From the NCBI GenBank assembly GCA_019308925.1, contig JAFDHG010000034.1:1-40187 (forward strand): 40,187 nt of DNA. The letters run 5' to 3'. Of this stretch, positions 1 to 7,831 are shown one piece after another. Every line of letters starts with the position of its first letter. The stretch's first letter is position 1. Made by a program: the position numbers and the translations under genes. The notes below the pieces were generated by a model. The model saw nothing but the letters and a program-made list of their open reading frames with translations. It was not told the origin of the DNA and did not search any database. The DNA is from Deltaproteobacteria bacterium (GTDB lineage Bacteria; Desulfobacterota; B13-G15; RBG-16-54-18).

Positions 1-63
1 TCCGCCTCGCCTAGAGGCAACTCCTGCCTCGGAGAGGACCTTTTGCAGCCGCACCAGGACCAT
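1..63 (-). CDS. 23S/16S rRNA pseudouridine synthase, N-terminal fragment (RluB/RsuA family)
   Basis: Only the first 21 codons are inside the window; the gene runs off the left edge. The peptide starts MVLVRLQKVLSEAGVASRR, the usual opening of the S4 RNA-binding domain in RsuA/RluB/RluE pseudouridine synthases, which isomerise specific uridines in rRNA. It begins three bases after the scpB stop codon (TAG CGG ATG), so it is the last visible gene of the miaA-hfq-scpB operon. scpB followed by rluB is a common bacterial arrangement, which supports rluB over rsuA, but the catalytic domain is not visible, so the subfamily is left open. Confidence 0.8.
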   Translation of the reverse strand, partial: MVLVRLQKVLSEAGVASRRGG

Positions 64-66
64 CCG

Positions 67-606
67 CTATCCCTCTTCCCCTTTAAGGGATTCCAACTCC
101 TGAAGGGTGGGTAGTCCCTTCAGGTCCCGCAGCCCAAAGACCTCTAGAAATCGTCTGGTGGTTCCATATACCAGGGGTCTGCCTGGGGCATCCTTCCTTC
201 CCAAGATCTTGATAAGTCCCTTCTCCAACAGGGAGTTCAACACCCACCCCGAGTCTACCCCCCTGATCCGCTCGATCTCGGCCCTGACAATGGGTTGGCG
301 GTAGGCGACAATGGCCAAGGTCTCCAAAGCAGCTTGGCTGAGCTTTATCGGTCTTGTTTTCCTCAACCTCTGAATCCAGGGGGCATATTCGGCCTTGGTG
401 CGGAATTGATACCCCTGTCCCGCCTCTACCAAGTGGAAACTCCTCCCCATCTGCCTATACTCGGCCAGGAGTTCCGCAAGGACCTCTTTGATCACCCCCT
501 TTTTCACCTCATTCCCCACTATCTTCCATATATTATCCAGGCTCAGGGGATGGGGATGGATGAACAGGAGGGATTCTACTATCCGTTTGAGCTCCTCCTT
601 CTGCAA
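67..606 (-). CDS. scpB: Segregation and condensation protein B
   Basis: A 179-residue protein of normal ScpB length. ScpB is the kleisin-partner subunit that, with ScpA, joins Smc to form the bacterial condensin acting on the nucleoid. Two winged-helix domains are recognisable. The N-terminal one covers the stretch around RIVESLLFIHPHPLSLD. The C-terminal one contains the family signature LSQAALETLAIVAYRQPIVR (about residues 89-108), followed by IRGVDSGWVLNSLLEKGLI. The start is TTG at 606, preceded by GGAGG at good spacing and only one base after the hfq stop, implying translational coupling. scpA is usually the immediate neighbour but is not visible here; hfq occupies that place. Confidence 0.93.
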   Translation of the reverse strand: MQKEELKRIVESLLFIHPHPLSLDNIWKIVGNEVKKGVIKEVLAELLAEYRQMGRSFHLVEAGQGYQFRTKAEYAPWIQRLRKTRPIKLSQAALETLAIVAYRQPIVRAEIERIRGVDSGWVLNSLLEKGLIKILGRKDAPGRPLVYGTTRRFLEVFGLRDLKGLPTLQELESLKGEEG

Positions 607-607
607 C

Positions 608-817
608 CTATTCCTCCCTCTCCATAGGTGATATGACGGCGATGGCGTGTTTGTAAATCAGTTGCTCTCCATTCCCCTTTAGGTGGATGCAGAAATTGTC
701 GAATCCAGAAACAGTTCCATGAAGCTTTTCACCTGAGATCAGCTCCACCGTCAGCCATATCCTGTCTCTGCGCACCCTGTTGAGGAATTGATCTTGGATA
801 TTGATGGGTCCCCTCAA
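608..817 (-). CDS. hfq: RNA chaperone Hfq
   Basis: A 69-residue Sm-like protein that forms hexameric rings and pairs small RNAs with mRNAs. The Sm1 region (LTVELISGEKLHGTVSGFDN) and the Sm2 motif YKHAIAVISP are intact. RNA-contact residues Gln8, Phe42, Tyr55, Lys56 and His57 fall at the same numbers as in E. coli Hfq. The acidic C-terminal tail seen in enterics is absent; the protein stops six residues after the Sm2 motif. Translation appears to begin at TTG (815-817), because AGGAGG lies 7 bases upstream and no other start fits. It is 20 bases downstream of miaA, the classical miaA-hfq order, although hflX is divergent here rather than following hfq. Confidence 0.95.
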   Translation of the reverse strand: MRGPINIQDQFLNRVRRDRIWLTVELISGEKLHGTVSGFDNFCIHLKGNGEQLIYKHAIAVISPMEREE

Positions 818-837
818 TATAACACCTCCTCACCCTT

Positions 838-1761
838 TTAATTCTCCCAAAACCCCTTGATCATCCTAAATATGAGGTCTCTATCCCTGGGGTATTCAGC
901 CCAGTAAATCTGGGTATCGGCCGTAAACCAGGTGATCTGCCTCTTGGCATATCTCCTGGTGTCCCTCTTTATGCGCCTAATGGCCTCGGAAAGGTCACAA
1001 TATTCCAGGAGATGCTCTACCATCTGTTTGTAGCCCAGGGCCTGCATCGTCTTGAGGGAGGGGGAATAGCCCATCTCAAGGAGTCGCCGTACCTCCTCCT
1101 TCAACCCCCGCTGGATCATCTCATCGACCCTCCGGTCGATGCACCTGTATAACTCCCCCCGCTCCAGGATCAAACCTATCTTCAGCACTCGATACGGCTC
1201 CTCTTGGAAAAGGTGCCTCTGACGAAGGACCGAAATGGGACGACCTACCCTCTCATAGACCTCCAGCGCCCTGATTATGCGGTAGGTATCATGGGGGTGA
1301 AGTTTGGAAGCGGTAATCGGGTCCACCTCCCTCAGGCGCTGGTAAAGCCGCTGCCTCCCCTCTTTTTGTACCTCCGATCGCAGCCGCTCCCTGATGGCGT
1401 TATCCACCTCCCCCCCCTTGATCAGCCCTGAGGTCAAGGCCTTGATATAGAGGCCTGTACCTCCCCCCACCACTACCCTTCTTCCTCTCTTGTTCAAATC
1501 CGCTATCACCCTCTGGGCCTCCTCTCGGAAGAGGGCGGCGCTAAAGGCCTCATCGGGGTAGAGGAGATCGATGAGGTGATGCCTTGTTAACCTCCTTTCT
1601 TCGAGAGGAGGTTTGGCAGTGCCGATATCCATATACTTATAGACCTGCATAGAGTCGGCACTGATAATCTCCCCCCCGAAGTGCCCTGCCACCTCCAATG
1701 CCAAGGCGCTCTTGCCGCTGGCGGTAGGGCCAGTTATCACCACAATTTTGGGCCTGCCCAC
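838..1761 (-). CDS. miaA: tRNA dimethylallyltransferase
   Basis: A 307-residue IPP transferase that adds a dimethylallyl group to N6 of A37 in tRNAs reading U-starting codons. The P-loop GPTASGKS is at residues 11-18. It is followed by SADSMQVYKYMDIGTAKP (substrate tRNA A37 and DMAPP site), HHLIDLLYPDE, and VGGTGLYIKAL. The C-terminal part carries LKTMQALGYKQ and TRRYAKRQITWF, all family hallmarks. The likely start is GTG at 1761, giving VGRPKIVVITGP; no convincing Shine-Dalgarno precedes it, but the length matches the family and the P-loop position is right. It is the first gene of the leftward operon, divergent from hflX over a 135-bp intergenic region. Confidence 0.95.
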   Translation of the reverse strand: MGRPKIVVITGPTASGKSALALEVAGHFGGEIISADSMQVYKYMDIGTAKPPLEERRLTRHHLIDLLYPDEAFSAALFREEAQRVIADLNKRGRRVVVGGGTGLYIKALTSGLIKGGEVDNAIRERLRSEVQKEGRQRLYQRLREVDPITASKLHPHDTYRIIRALEVYERVGRPISVLRQRHLFQEEPYRVLKIGLILERGELYRCIDRRVDEMIQRGLKEEVRRLLEMGYSPSLKTMQALGYKQMVEHLLEYCDLSEAIRRIKRDTRRYAKRQITWFTADTQIYWAEYPRDRDLIFRMIKGFWEN

Positions 1762-1843
1762 AAAAAAAGTTTAAACTACGAACCGATTTTCTTCAAGAAG
1801 AAAGTGAAGAGGGATGATTGATTGACCTATTAAACAGCTCTCA

Positions 1844-1872
1844 TTGACAGCAAGGGGGCAATCTGTTAAATT
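1844..1872 (+). promoter_or_regulatory. Predicted sigma70-type promoter for hflX
   Basis: TTGACA at 1844-1849 is a perfect -35 box. A 17-bp spacer leads to TAAATT at 1867-1872 as a partial -10 box. Transcription would start near 1879, giving a leader of only about 18 bases before the GTG start of hflX, with no clear Shine-Dalgarno in it. This is pattern recognition only. Confidence 0.5.
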
Positions 1873-1896
1873 TATATAGACAAGATTTCTATTAAC

Positions 1897-3615
1897 GTGA
1901 GGGGACTTATTAGAAAGGTATACGGTAATACCAACGGCCTTAGAGCGAGTCAGATAAAGGCCTTAGAAAGGGTCTACAGACGGAGGGTCCCTCCCCATCT
2001 TATCATTACCCCTGAACTTGCTCGTTACCTCACTGAACTTTCCCTGGAGATAAGGCGCCAGATAGGGATTATCATAAACCGCAAAGGGGAGATCGTCTTC
2101 ACCATTGTCGGGGATGATAAAGAGATCCTCATCCCCGACCTCAGCAGGTACCGGGGGGGGAGAGGCCGGCTCCGGGGATTGATGTGTATCCACACACACC
2201 TGAAGGGAGAGGACCTCTCCCAGGATGACCTCACCGACCTGGCCCTCTTAAGGCTTGACCTCATGGCCGCCCTGGAAGTAAATCCTCAGGGGCTTCCCGG
2301 AAAGGTCTTTTTGGGATACCTGCTGCCCGGGAACGAACAGGAGGGAGTGTGGCGGGTGGAAGAGTATAGAGGCCTCGCTGACCTCAACCTCAACTTGCTC
2401 GACTTTATCCACTCCCTGGAGGATGAGCTCCAAAAGGGTTTTGGGGTCCTTCAGGTGGACGGCAAGGAGAGGGCCATTCTGGTAAGCGTTGTTCCGCATG
2501 GGAGGCCTTACCCCATTGAAGACTCCCTGGAGGAGTTAAAAGAGCTGACCCTTTCCACCGACCTCGAGGTCATCGATGTGGTGGTGCAACGCCCCAAGAA
2601 GATCCACCCCAAATATCTCATGGGGGAGGGTAAGCTCAAGGATCTGATCATAAAAGGGCTTCAATCGGGTGCGGACATCATCGTCTTTAACCACAATCTC
2701 TCTCCTGCCCAAGTAAACGCTATCGCCGAGGTGACCGACCTCAAAGTCATCGATCGCACCCAGCTCATTCTCGATATCTTCGCCAAAAGGGCCCATAGCA
2801 GAGATGGAAAGGTGAGGGTTGAACTGGCCCAACTGAAGTACCTCCTTCCCAGGTTGACAGGGAAGGGGACCGCCATGTCCAGATTGATGGGTGGAATAGG
2901 GGGAAGGGGGCCAGGAGAGACCAAGTTGGAGATCGATCGACGGCGTATCAAGGACAGGATCCATCACCTGGAAAAGCAACTAGAGCATCTGGGCAAAGGG
3001 AGGTGGCAAAGACGCACCAAGAGGCTAAAACAAGGTCTCCCCATTGTCTCCATTGTGGGTTATACCAATGCCGGCAAGTCCACCCTCTTGAACGCCTTGA
3101 CCAACAGCGAGGTAGAGGTGCAAGATAAGCTCTTCGCCACCCTGGATACCTCCAGTCGTCGCCTCAGATTTCCCAAAGAGAGGGAGGTGATCATCACCGA
3201 CACAGTAGGCTTTATCCGAAATCTCCCTCTTGACCTCCTGGGGGCCTTCCACTCCACGTTGGATGAGCTGCACGATGCGGATCTCCTTCTGCATGTGATA
3301 GATATGGGTAATCCCAGGTTTGAGGACCAAATGGTCTCTGTAGAAGAACTGTTAAAGGAATTGGACCTCTGGCACATCCCCCTTTTACGGGTCTTCAACA
3401 AAGAGGACACGGTGGGATCTGAATTTGCCGAGAAGGTCTGCCAGCGCTTTGGGGGGGTATCTATATGTGCCCTGGATAGAGAAACCTTCTTCGCCTTGCT
3501 CCAGAAGATCGAGGATATCCTCTGGGGGAAAAAAGAGGGGGTGAAAGGAGTGTTCAATGGAGGAAATGATAAGGGAGACCATCGAGAACTTGCGGGCCCA
3601 CTTCTTTTGCGTTGA
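1897..3615 (+). CDS. hflX: GTPase HflX, long form with N-terminal extension
   Basis: A 572-residue ribosome-associated GTPase; HflX splits or rescues stalled 70S ribosomes under stress. The HflX domain has the glycine-rich linker GGRGPGETKLEIDRRRI (about residues 334-350), a coiled-coil segment, then the G domain with G1 GYTNAGKST, G3 DTVGFI and G4 NKED. It is about 150 residues longer than E. coli HflX because of an N-terminal domain (about 1-190) containing EIRRQIGIIINRKGEI and IHTHLKGEDLSQDD. The start is GTG. The last about 25 residues (after WGKKEG) do not look like HflX and overlap the start of the next reading frame, so the gene may have lost its native stop. It is divergent from miaA-hfq, its usual neighbours. 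Confidence 0.93.
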   Translation: MRGLIRKVYGNTNGLRASQIKALERVYRRRVPPHLIITPELARYLTELSLEIRRQIGIIINRKGEIVFTIVGDDKEILIPDLSRYRGGRGRLRGLMCIHTHLKGEDLSQDDLTDLALLRLDLMAALEVNPQGLPGKVFLGYLLPGNEQEGVWRVEEYRGLADLNLNLLDFIHSLEDELQKGFGVLQVDGKERAILVSVVPHGRPYPIEDSLEELKELTLSTDLEVIDVVVQRPKKIHPKYLMGEGKLKDLIIKGLQSGADIIVFNHNLSPAQVNAIAEVTDLKVIDRTQLILDIFAKRAHSRDGKVRVELAQLKYLLPRLTGKGTAMSRLMGGIGGRGPGETKLEIDRRRIKDRIHHLEKQLEHLGKGRWQRRTKRLKQGLPIVSIVGYTNAGKSTLLNALTNSEVEVQDKLFATLDTSSRRLRFPKEREVIITDTVGFIRNLPLDLLGAFHSTLDELHDADLLLHVIDMGNPRFEDQMVSVEELLKELDLWHIPLLRVFNKEDTVGSEFAEKVCQRFGGVSICALDRETFFALLQKIEDILWGKKEGVKGVFNGGNDKGDHRELAGPLLLR

Positions 3616-3688
3616 TTACGCTCCCAACAGGGAGGAAGCAAAGGATCTGGTTTTGGGCCTCATACCCCTTTCTCAACATCCATCTTGA
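3557..3688 (+). pseudogene. Truncated LUD-domain (LutC-like) protein, N-terminal fragment
   Basis: A 43-residue frame starting MEEMIRETIENLRAHFFCVD, with AAAGGAG seven bases upstream, in a different frame from hflX and overlapping its last 59 bases. The segments ENLRAHFFCVDYAPNREEA and DLVLGLIP resemble the opening of LUD-domain proteins (DUF162, LutC-like), where a helix, a strand and an EEA..VL.LIP stretch precede the conserved glycine-rich motif. The frame then ends at TGA just where that motif should begin. It is best read as the stump of a deleted LUD gene. The match is from memory of the family and short, so a chance resemblance remains possible. Confidence 0.45.
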
Positions 3689-3709
3689 ATTATATAAAGG
3701 AGGTCATCT

Positions 3710-4312
3710 ATGGGGAAGATAAGTCGTGCCTTGGTGAGTGTCTCGGACAAAAGGGGGGTGGTGGAGTTTGCTCAAGGGCTGGTTGATCTAGGGGTGGAGA
3801 TCCTCTCCACTGGCGGCACAGCCAAAAGCCTCAGGGAAAAGGGGATCCCGGTGATAGAGGTATCTGATTATACAGGTTTCCCTGAAATGTTGGAGGGGAG
3901 GGTAAAAAGCCTTCACCCCAAGATCCATGGGGGGATCTTGGGGAATCGGAGCAAGGAGGAGCACCTCTCCCAGATGATGGCACAGGGGATCAAGCCTATA
4001 GATATGGTGGTGGTAAACCTTTATCCCTTTGAGTCCACTGTGGCCAAGGAGGGCTGTACCCTTGAAGAGGCCATTGAGAACATCGACATCGGCGGCCCCA
4101 CCCTGATCAGGGCGGCAGCCAAGAACTCCCGAGATGTAACAGTGGTGGTCGATCCCGATGACTACCCCAAGTTGGCCCAAGAGCTGAAGGAGCATGGAGG
4201 GTCCATCTCCTTAAAGACCAACTTCGCGCTGGCGAAAAAGGCCTTCCGGCACACCCACCACTATGACGGGGTCATCGCCAGGTATCTGGACACGGTGAAG
4301 GTGGAAGGATGA
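3710..4312 (+). CDS. purH: IMP cyclohydrolase, stand-alone PurH N-terminal domain
   Basis: A 200-residue protein equal to the MGS-like IMP cyclohydrolase half of bifunctional PurH. It closes FAICAR to IMP, the last step of purine synthesis. Recognisable motifs are [59 protein letters not shown] and [17 protein letters not shown]. The AICAR formyltransferase domain that normally follows (about 300 residues) is missing, and the gene ends cleanly in an ATGA overlap with purD, so this looks like a natural single-domain form rather than truncation. AICAR transformylation must be encoded elsewhere. A perfect AAAGGAGGT lies five bases before the ATG. Confidence 0.93.
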   Translation: MGKISRALVSVSDKRGVVEFAQGLVDLGVEILSTGGTAKSLREKGIPVIEVSDYTGFPEMLEGRVKSLHPKIHGGILGNRSKEEHLSQMMAQGIKPIDMVVVNLYPFESTVAKEGCTLEEAIENIDIGGPTLIRAAAKNSRDVTVVVDPDDYPKLAQELKEHGGSISLKTNFALAKKAFRHTHHYDGVIARYLDTVKVEG

Positions 4313-5589
4313 AGGTCTTGGTGATTGGAGGTGGAGGACGGGAACACGCCTTGGTCTGGAAGATCTCTCAAAGCCCCCAGGTGACGGAGGTCTATTGCGC
4401 TCCGGGCAATGGGGGGATCTCCCAAATAGCCCACTGCCTCGACATAGAGGCCACCGACCTAGAGGGGTTGGCCCGCTTCTGCAAGGACCATAAGATAGAG
4501 CTAACAGTGGTGGGGCCAGAACTCCCCTTGACCATGGGGATTGTGGACCTCTTCCAAAGGGAGGGGCTCAAGATCTTCGGGGCAAACAAGGCTGCTGCTC
4601 AGATCGAGGGGAGCAAGGCCTTCGCCAAGGACTTGATGAAGCAATACGGTATCCCCACTGCTGAATACCGGGTCTTCAAGGACAGGGATGAGGCGGCGGC
4701 CTATATCAGAAAAAAGGGGCCGCCCATTGTTGTAAAGGCCGATGGCCTGGCCGCTGGGAAAGGAGTTATGGTTGCAGAGACGGTCCAAGAGGCCTTGGAG
4801 GCCTTGGATCGCACTATGGTTAAGAAGGTATTCGGCGAGGCAGGCAAGAGGGTGTTGATAGAGGAGAGATTAGTGGGGGAGGAGGCCTCTTTTATCGCCT
4901 TCAGCGATGGTGAAAGGGTTCTGCCCATGGCCTCCTCCCAAGATCACAAGCCCATCTATAACAATGATAGAGGACCCAATACAGGGGGGATGGGGGCCTA
5001 TTCACCTGCCCCTATGGTTACCCCGGAGGTCCACCAACGGATCATGCAGGAGATCATGATCCCGACCATCAAGGCCTTGGCTGCAGAAGGTTACCCCTAT
5101 CAGGGGGTCCTCTATGCCGGCCTGATGATACAAGATGGGGCACCCAAGGTCTTGGAGTTCAACTGTCGCTTTGGGGACCCTGAGACCCAGCCCATCCTTA
5201 TGAGGATGAAGGGAGATCTGATCCCTATCTTGGAGGCCTGTATCGGGGGAGACCTCGCCGGCCTGGAGATCTTATGGGATTCACAGGCCGCCATCTGTGT
5301 GGTGATGGCCTCCCAAGGTTATCCCGGCGCCTATGAAAAAGGAAACATAATCCAAGGACTGGAGGAGGCCGAGAGGATCAAGGGAGTGTGCATCTTTCAC
5401 GCTGGCACCACCTTTGAGGACGGGAAATATCTGACCGCCGGAGGAAGGGTGCTGGGGGTGACGGGCCTGGGGAAGGGGATAAAAGAGGCCATAGAGATCA
5501 CCTATGGGGCCGTCTCCAAGATACGTTGGGAAGGGGTCCATTACCGGAGGGATATAGGGAGAAAGGCCCTCTCCTGGCTGGAGGAATAG
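4309..5589 (+). CDS. purD: Phosphoribosylamine--glycine ligase (GARS)
   Basis: A 426-residue ATP-grasp enzyme making glycinamide ribonucleotide from phosphoribosylamine, glycine and ATP, step two of purine synthesis. It opens [18 protein letters not shown]. It carries [12 protein letters not shown], the ATP-binding stretch [36 protein letters not shown], and [14 protein letters not shown] with the metal-binding Glu/Asn region. The length matches E. coli PurD (429). It overlaps purH by the four bases ATGA and is followed four bases later by purE, so the three purine genes form one transcription unit. Confidence 0.97.
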   Translation: MKVLVIGGGGREHALVWKISQSPQVTEVYCAPGNGGISQIAHCLDIEATDLEGLARFCKDHKIELTVVGPELPLTMGIVDLFQREGLKIFGANKAAAQIEGSKAFAKDLMKQYGIPTAEYRVFKDRDEAAAYIRKKGPPIVVKADGLAAGKGVMVAETVQEALEALDRTMVKKVFGEAGKRVLIEERLVGEEASFIAFSDGERVLPMASSQDHKPIYNNDRGPNTGGMGAYSPAPMVTPEVHQRIMQEIMIPTIKALAAEGYPYQGVLYAGLMIQDGAPKVLEFNCRFGDPETQPILMRMKGDLIPILEACIGGDLAGLEILWDSQAAICVVMASQGYPGAYEKGNIIQGLEEAERIKGVCIFHAGTTFEDGKYLTAGGRVLGVTGLGKGIKEAIEITYGAVSKIRWEGVHYRRDIGRKALSWLEE

Positions 5590-5593
5590 AGGC

Positions 5594-6091
5594 ATGAAAA
5601 ATCCATTGGTAGGCATCGTTATGGGGAGTTCCTCTGATCTCTCCATAATGGAGGAGGCCGCAGGGATCTTAAGGCGTTTCGAGGTCCCCTATGAGATGAC
5701 CGTAGCCTCAGCCCACCGCTCACCTGAAAGGACGAGGGAGTACGCCCTATCTGCCCAACGGCGTGGCCTACAGATCATCATCGCCGGCGCAGGTGGGGCC
5801 GCCCATCTGGCCGGGTTTATCGCTGCCGAGACCGTGATACCGGTCATCGGCGTTCCTATCGACTCTACACCTCTGAAAGGGGTGGATGCCCTCCTGGCCA
5901 CTGTCCAGATGCCTGCCGGTGTACCAGTGGCCACCATGGCCGTGGGAAGCTCTGGGGCCAGAAACGCAGGGATCTTGGCGGTGCAGATCTTATCCCTCCA
6001 CCGGCCGGAGCTGAGAGAGAAGCTCCTGGAATACAAGGAGGAGATGGCCCTCCAGGTGCAGGAGATGGAGAGAGAACTGAATACGGAATGA
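5594..6091 (+). CDS. purE: N5-carboxyaminoimidazole ribonucleotide mutase, class I PurE
   Basis: A 165-residue class I PurE that moves the carboxylate of N5-CAIR to carbon 4 to give CAIR. The signature MGSSSDLSIMEEA (residues 10-22) and SAHRSPERTREYA (about 39-51) supply the substrate-binding Ser/Asp and catalytic His. IIAGAGGAAHLAGF, LLATVQMPAGVPVATMAVG and GARNAGILAVQIL complete the class I pattern. The length and motif set exclude class II PurE. Class I normally works with PurK, which is not in this window. It is preceded by GAGG and lies four bases after purD. Confidence 0.96.
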   Translation: MKNPLVGIVMGSSSDLSIMEEAAGILRRFEVPYEMTVASAHRSPERTREYALSAQRRGLQIIIAGAGGAAHLAGFIAAETVIPVIGVPIDSTPLKGVDALLATVQMPAGVPVATMAVGSSGARNAGILAVQILSLHRPELREKLLEYKEEMALQVQEMERELNTE

Positions 6092-6139
6092 CCTTTTTAG
6101 AAACTTGGGGATCAGAGTTCCCCAGAGAGATGTAGAAAG

Positions 6140-6763
6140 ATGGCCAAGGTCCTGATGATAGATCATCTAAGACCGTCTTCCAAACTCATTGAAGAGGTAG
6201 CGGAGGTAATAAAGAAGGGAGGGGTGGTGACCTATCCCACCGAGACCCTCTACGGTCTTGGGGCCAACCCATTTTACCCCGAGGCAATAAAGAGGTTATA
6301 TGAAATAAAGGGAAGGGATGAGGCCAAACCCGTTCCCTTCTTGATCAAGGATCTGCAGATGCTAGCGGCCCTGGTCGAAGAAGTCCCACCCCTGGGAAAA
6401 ACCTTGATAAAGAAATATTGGCCTGGTCCCCTAACCCTCATCTTCCGGGTCAAAGAGGGGCTTCCCTTCCCTGTCCAGTGGGAGGAAGGGAAGATAGGTC
6501 TGAGGATCTCCTCCCACCCTATCGCCAGGATGATCTTGGAGACCTTGGAAACCCCTCTCACCTCCACCAGTGCCAACCTTGCAGGGACTGAAGATCTCAC
6601 CGATATCCAAACGCTCTATCAATTCTTCGGAGATAAAGTAGACCTGATAATCGATGGGGGGAAAGTACCGGGGATAGGTTCAACAGTAGTCGATCTGACA
6701 CTGACTCCCCCGAAGATAGTCCGGGAGGGCATGCTCAAAGGACCCTTGTTAGAGGAGGAATAG
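6140..6763 (+). CDS. L-threonylcarbamoyladenylate synthase (Sua5/YrdC/YciO family)
   Basis: A 207-residue YrdC-domain protein. This family makes threonylcarbamoyl-AMP from threonine, bicarbonate and ATP, the first step of t6A37 tRNA modification. Typical motifs are GGVVTYPTETLYGLGANP (about 28-45), IKGRDEAKPVPFLI with the KxR-like basic patch, KYWPGPLTLIF, GLRISSHPIA and TSTSANLAG. The length matches YrdC/YciO-type proteins without the C-terminal Sua5 domain. YciO homologues share the fold but may not carry the activity, so the gene symbol is withheld. It lies 48 bases after purE and its stop codon directly abuts the leuB start. Confidence 0.9.
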   Translation: MAKVLMIDHLRPSSKLIEEVAEVIKKGGVVTYPTETLYGLGANPFYPEAIKRLYEIKGRDEAKPVPFLIKDLQMLAALVEEVPPLGKTLIKKYWPGPLTLIFRVKEGLPFPVQWEEGKIGLRISSHPIARMILETLETPLTSTSANLAGTEDLTDIQTLYQFFGDKVDLIIDGGKVPGIGSTVVDLTLTPPKIVREGMLKGPLLEEE

Positions 6764-7831
6764 ATGGAGAGATCATATAAGATCGCCGTGATCCCAGGTG
6801 ATGGAACGGGACCAGAGGTAGTGGGGGAGGGGGTAAAGGTCCTCAAGGCTGTCTCTGGGGTGGAAGGGTTCAAGGTGGAACTCATCTATTACGATTTCGG
6901 GGCAGAGCGCTACCTCAAAACAGGGGAGATGCTGCCGGATTCTGCCCTGGAGGAACTGTGTCAAATGGACGCCATCTACCTCGGTGCCATTGGCTACCCC
7001 GCGGTCAAGCCGGGTATCCTGGAAAAGGGGATCCTTTTGCGGATTAGGTTTGAGCTCGATCTATATATAAATCTGAGGCCGGTCAAGCTCTACCCTGGGG
7101 TTCAGACCCCTGTTAGGGACAAGGGACCGGAGGATATAGACTTTGTGATCATTAGGGAGAACACCGAGGGGCTTTACGCCGGTGCAGGGGGATTTTTGAA
7201 GAGAGGGACCCCTGACGAGGTGGCCATTCAGGAATCCATCAACACCCGCAAAGGGGTGGAACGCTGCCTCAGATACGCCTTTGAGTTTTGCCGCCAGCGC
7301 GCAAAGGGCAAAAGGCTCACCCTCTGCGGCAAGACAAACGTCCTTACCTATGCCTTCGACCTGTGGGAGAGGGTCTTTCAAGGGTTGTCCCGAGAATATC
7401 CTGATGTAAAGACCGACTATGCCCATGTAGACGCCATCTGTATGTGGATGGTAAAAAACCCCGATTGGTTCGACGTCATCGTCACCGACAATATGTTCGG
7501 AGACATCATCACCGACCTGGGGGCCATGATCCAGGGGGGAATGGGCATCGCGGCAGGAGCAAACATCAACCCTCAGGGAGTCTCCATGTTCGAACCCATC
7601 GGGGGATCCGCCCCTAAGTATGCGGGGAAAAACATCATCAATCCCCTTGCAGCTATATGCGCCTGCCAGATGATGGTTGATCACTTGGGCGAGGCAGGGG
7701 CTGCCAGACGGATAGAGGAGGCGGTAATCCAGGTATTAAAGGGACACCTAAAAGGCCTCTCGGCCGGTGAAATGGGATATAGTACCGCCGAGGTGGGGGA
7801 CCTGGTAGCTGAGTATGCCGCGAAGATTTAA
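6764..7831 (+). CDS. leuB: 3-isopropylmalate dehydrogenase (isocitrate/isopropylmalate/tartrate dehydrogenase family)
   Basis: A 355-residue beta-decarboxylating dehydrogenase. The N-terminal AVIPGDGTGPEVV, the substrate arginines in RFELDLYINLRPVKLYPGV, ENTEGLYAGAGGFLKRG, the Lys/Asp active-site regions (CGKTNVLTYA and VTDNMFGDIITDLGA) and the NAD loop EPIGGSAPKYAGKNIINP are all present. It most resembles the LeuB/tartrate-dehydrogenase branch used as 3-isopropylmalate dehydrogenase in deltaproteobacteria, so leucine synthesis is the best guess; tartrate or D-malate oxidation cannot be excluded. No leuA, leuC or leuD lies beside it here. The start ATG immediately follows the TAG of the Sua5-like gene. 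Its stop overlaps the convergent GAF-Fis gene by three bases. Confidence 0.85.
   Translation: MERSYKIAVIPGDGTGPEVVGEGVKVLKAVSGVEGFKVELIYYDFGAERYLKTGEMLPDSALEELCQMDAIYLGAIGYPAVKPGILEKGILLRIRFELDLYINLRPVKLYPGVQTPVRDKGPEDIDFVIIRENTEGLYAGAGGFLKRGTPDEVAIQESINTRKGVERCLRYAFEFCRQRAKGKRLTLCGKTNVLTYAFDLWERVFQGLSREYPDVKTDYAHVDAICMWMVKNPDWFDVIVTDNMFGDIITDLGAMIQGGMGIAAGANINPQGVSMFEPIGGSAPKYAGKNIINPLAAICACQMMVDHLGEAGAARRIEEAVIQVLKGHLKGLSAGEMGYSTAEVGDLVAEYAAKI

Noticed and set aside
3616-3709. Purine riboswitch before purH
   Set aside because: The gap is short and mostly coding for the LUD stump; no conserved riboswitch core or terminator pair is visible.
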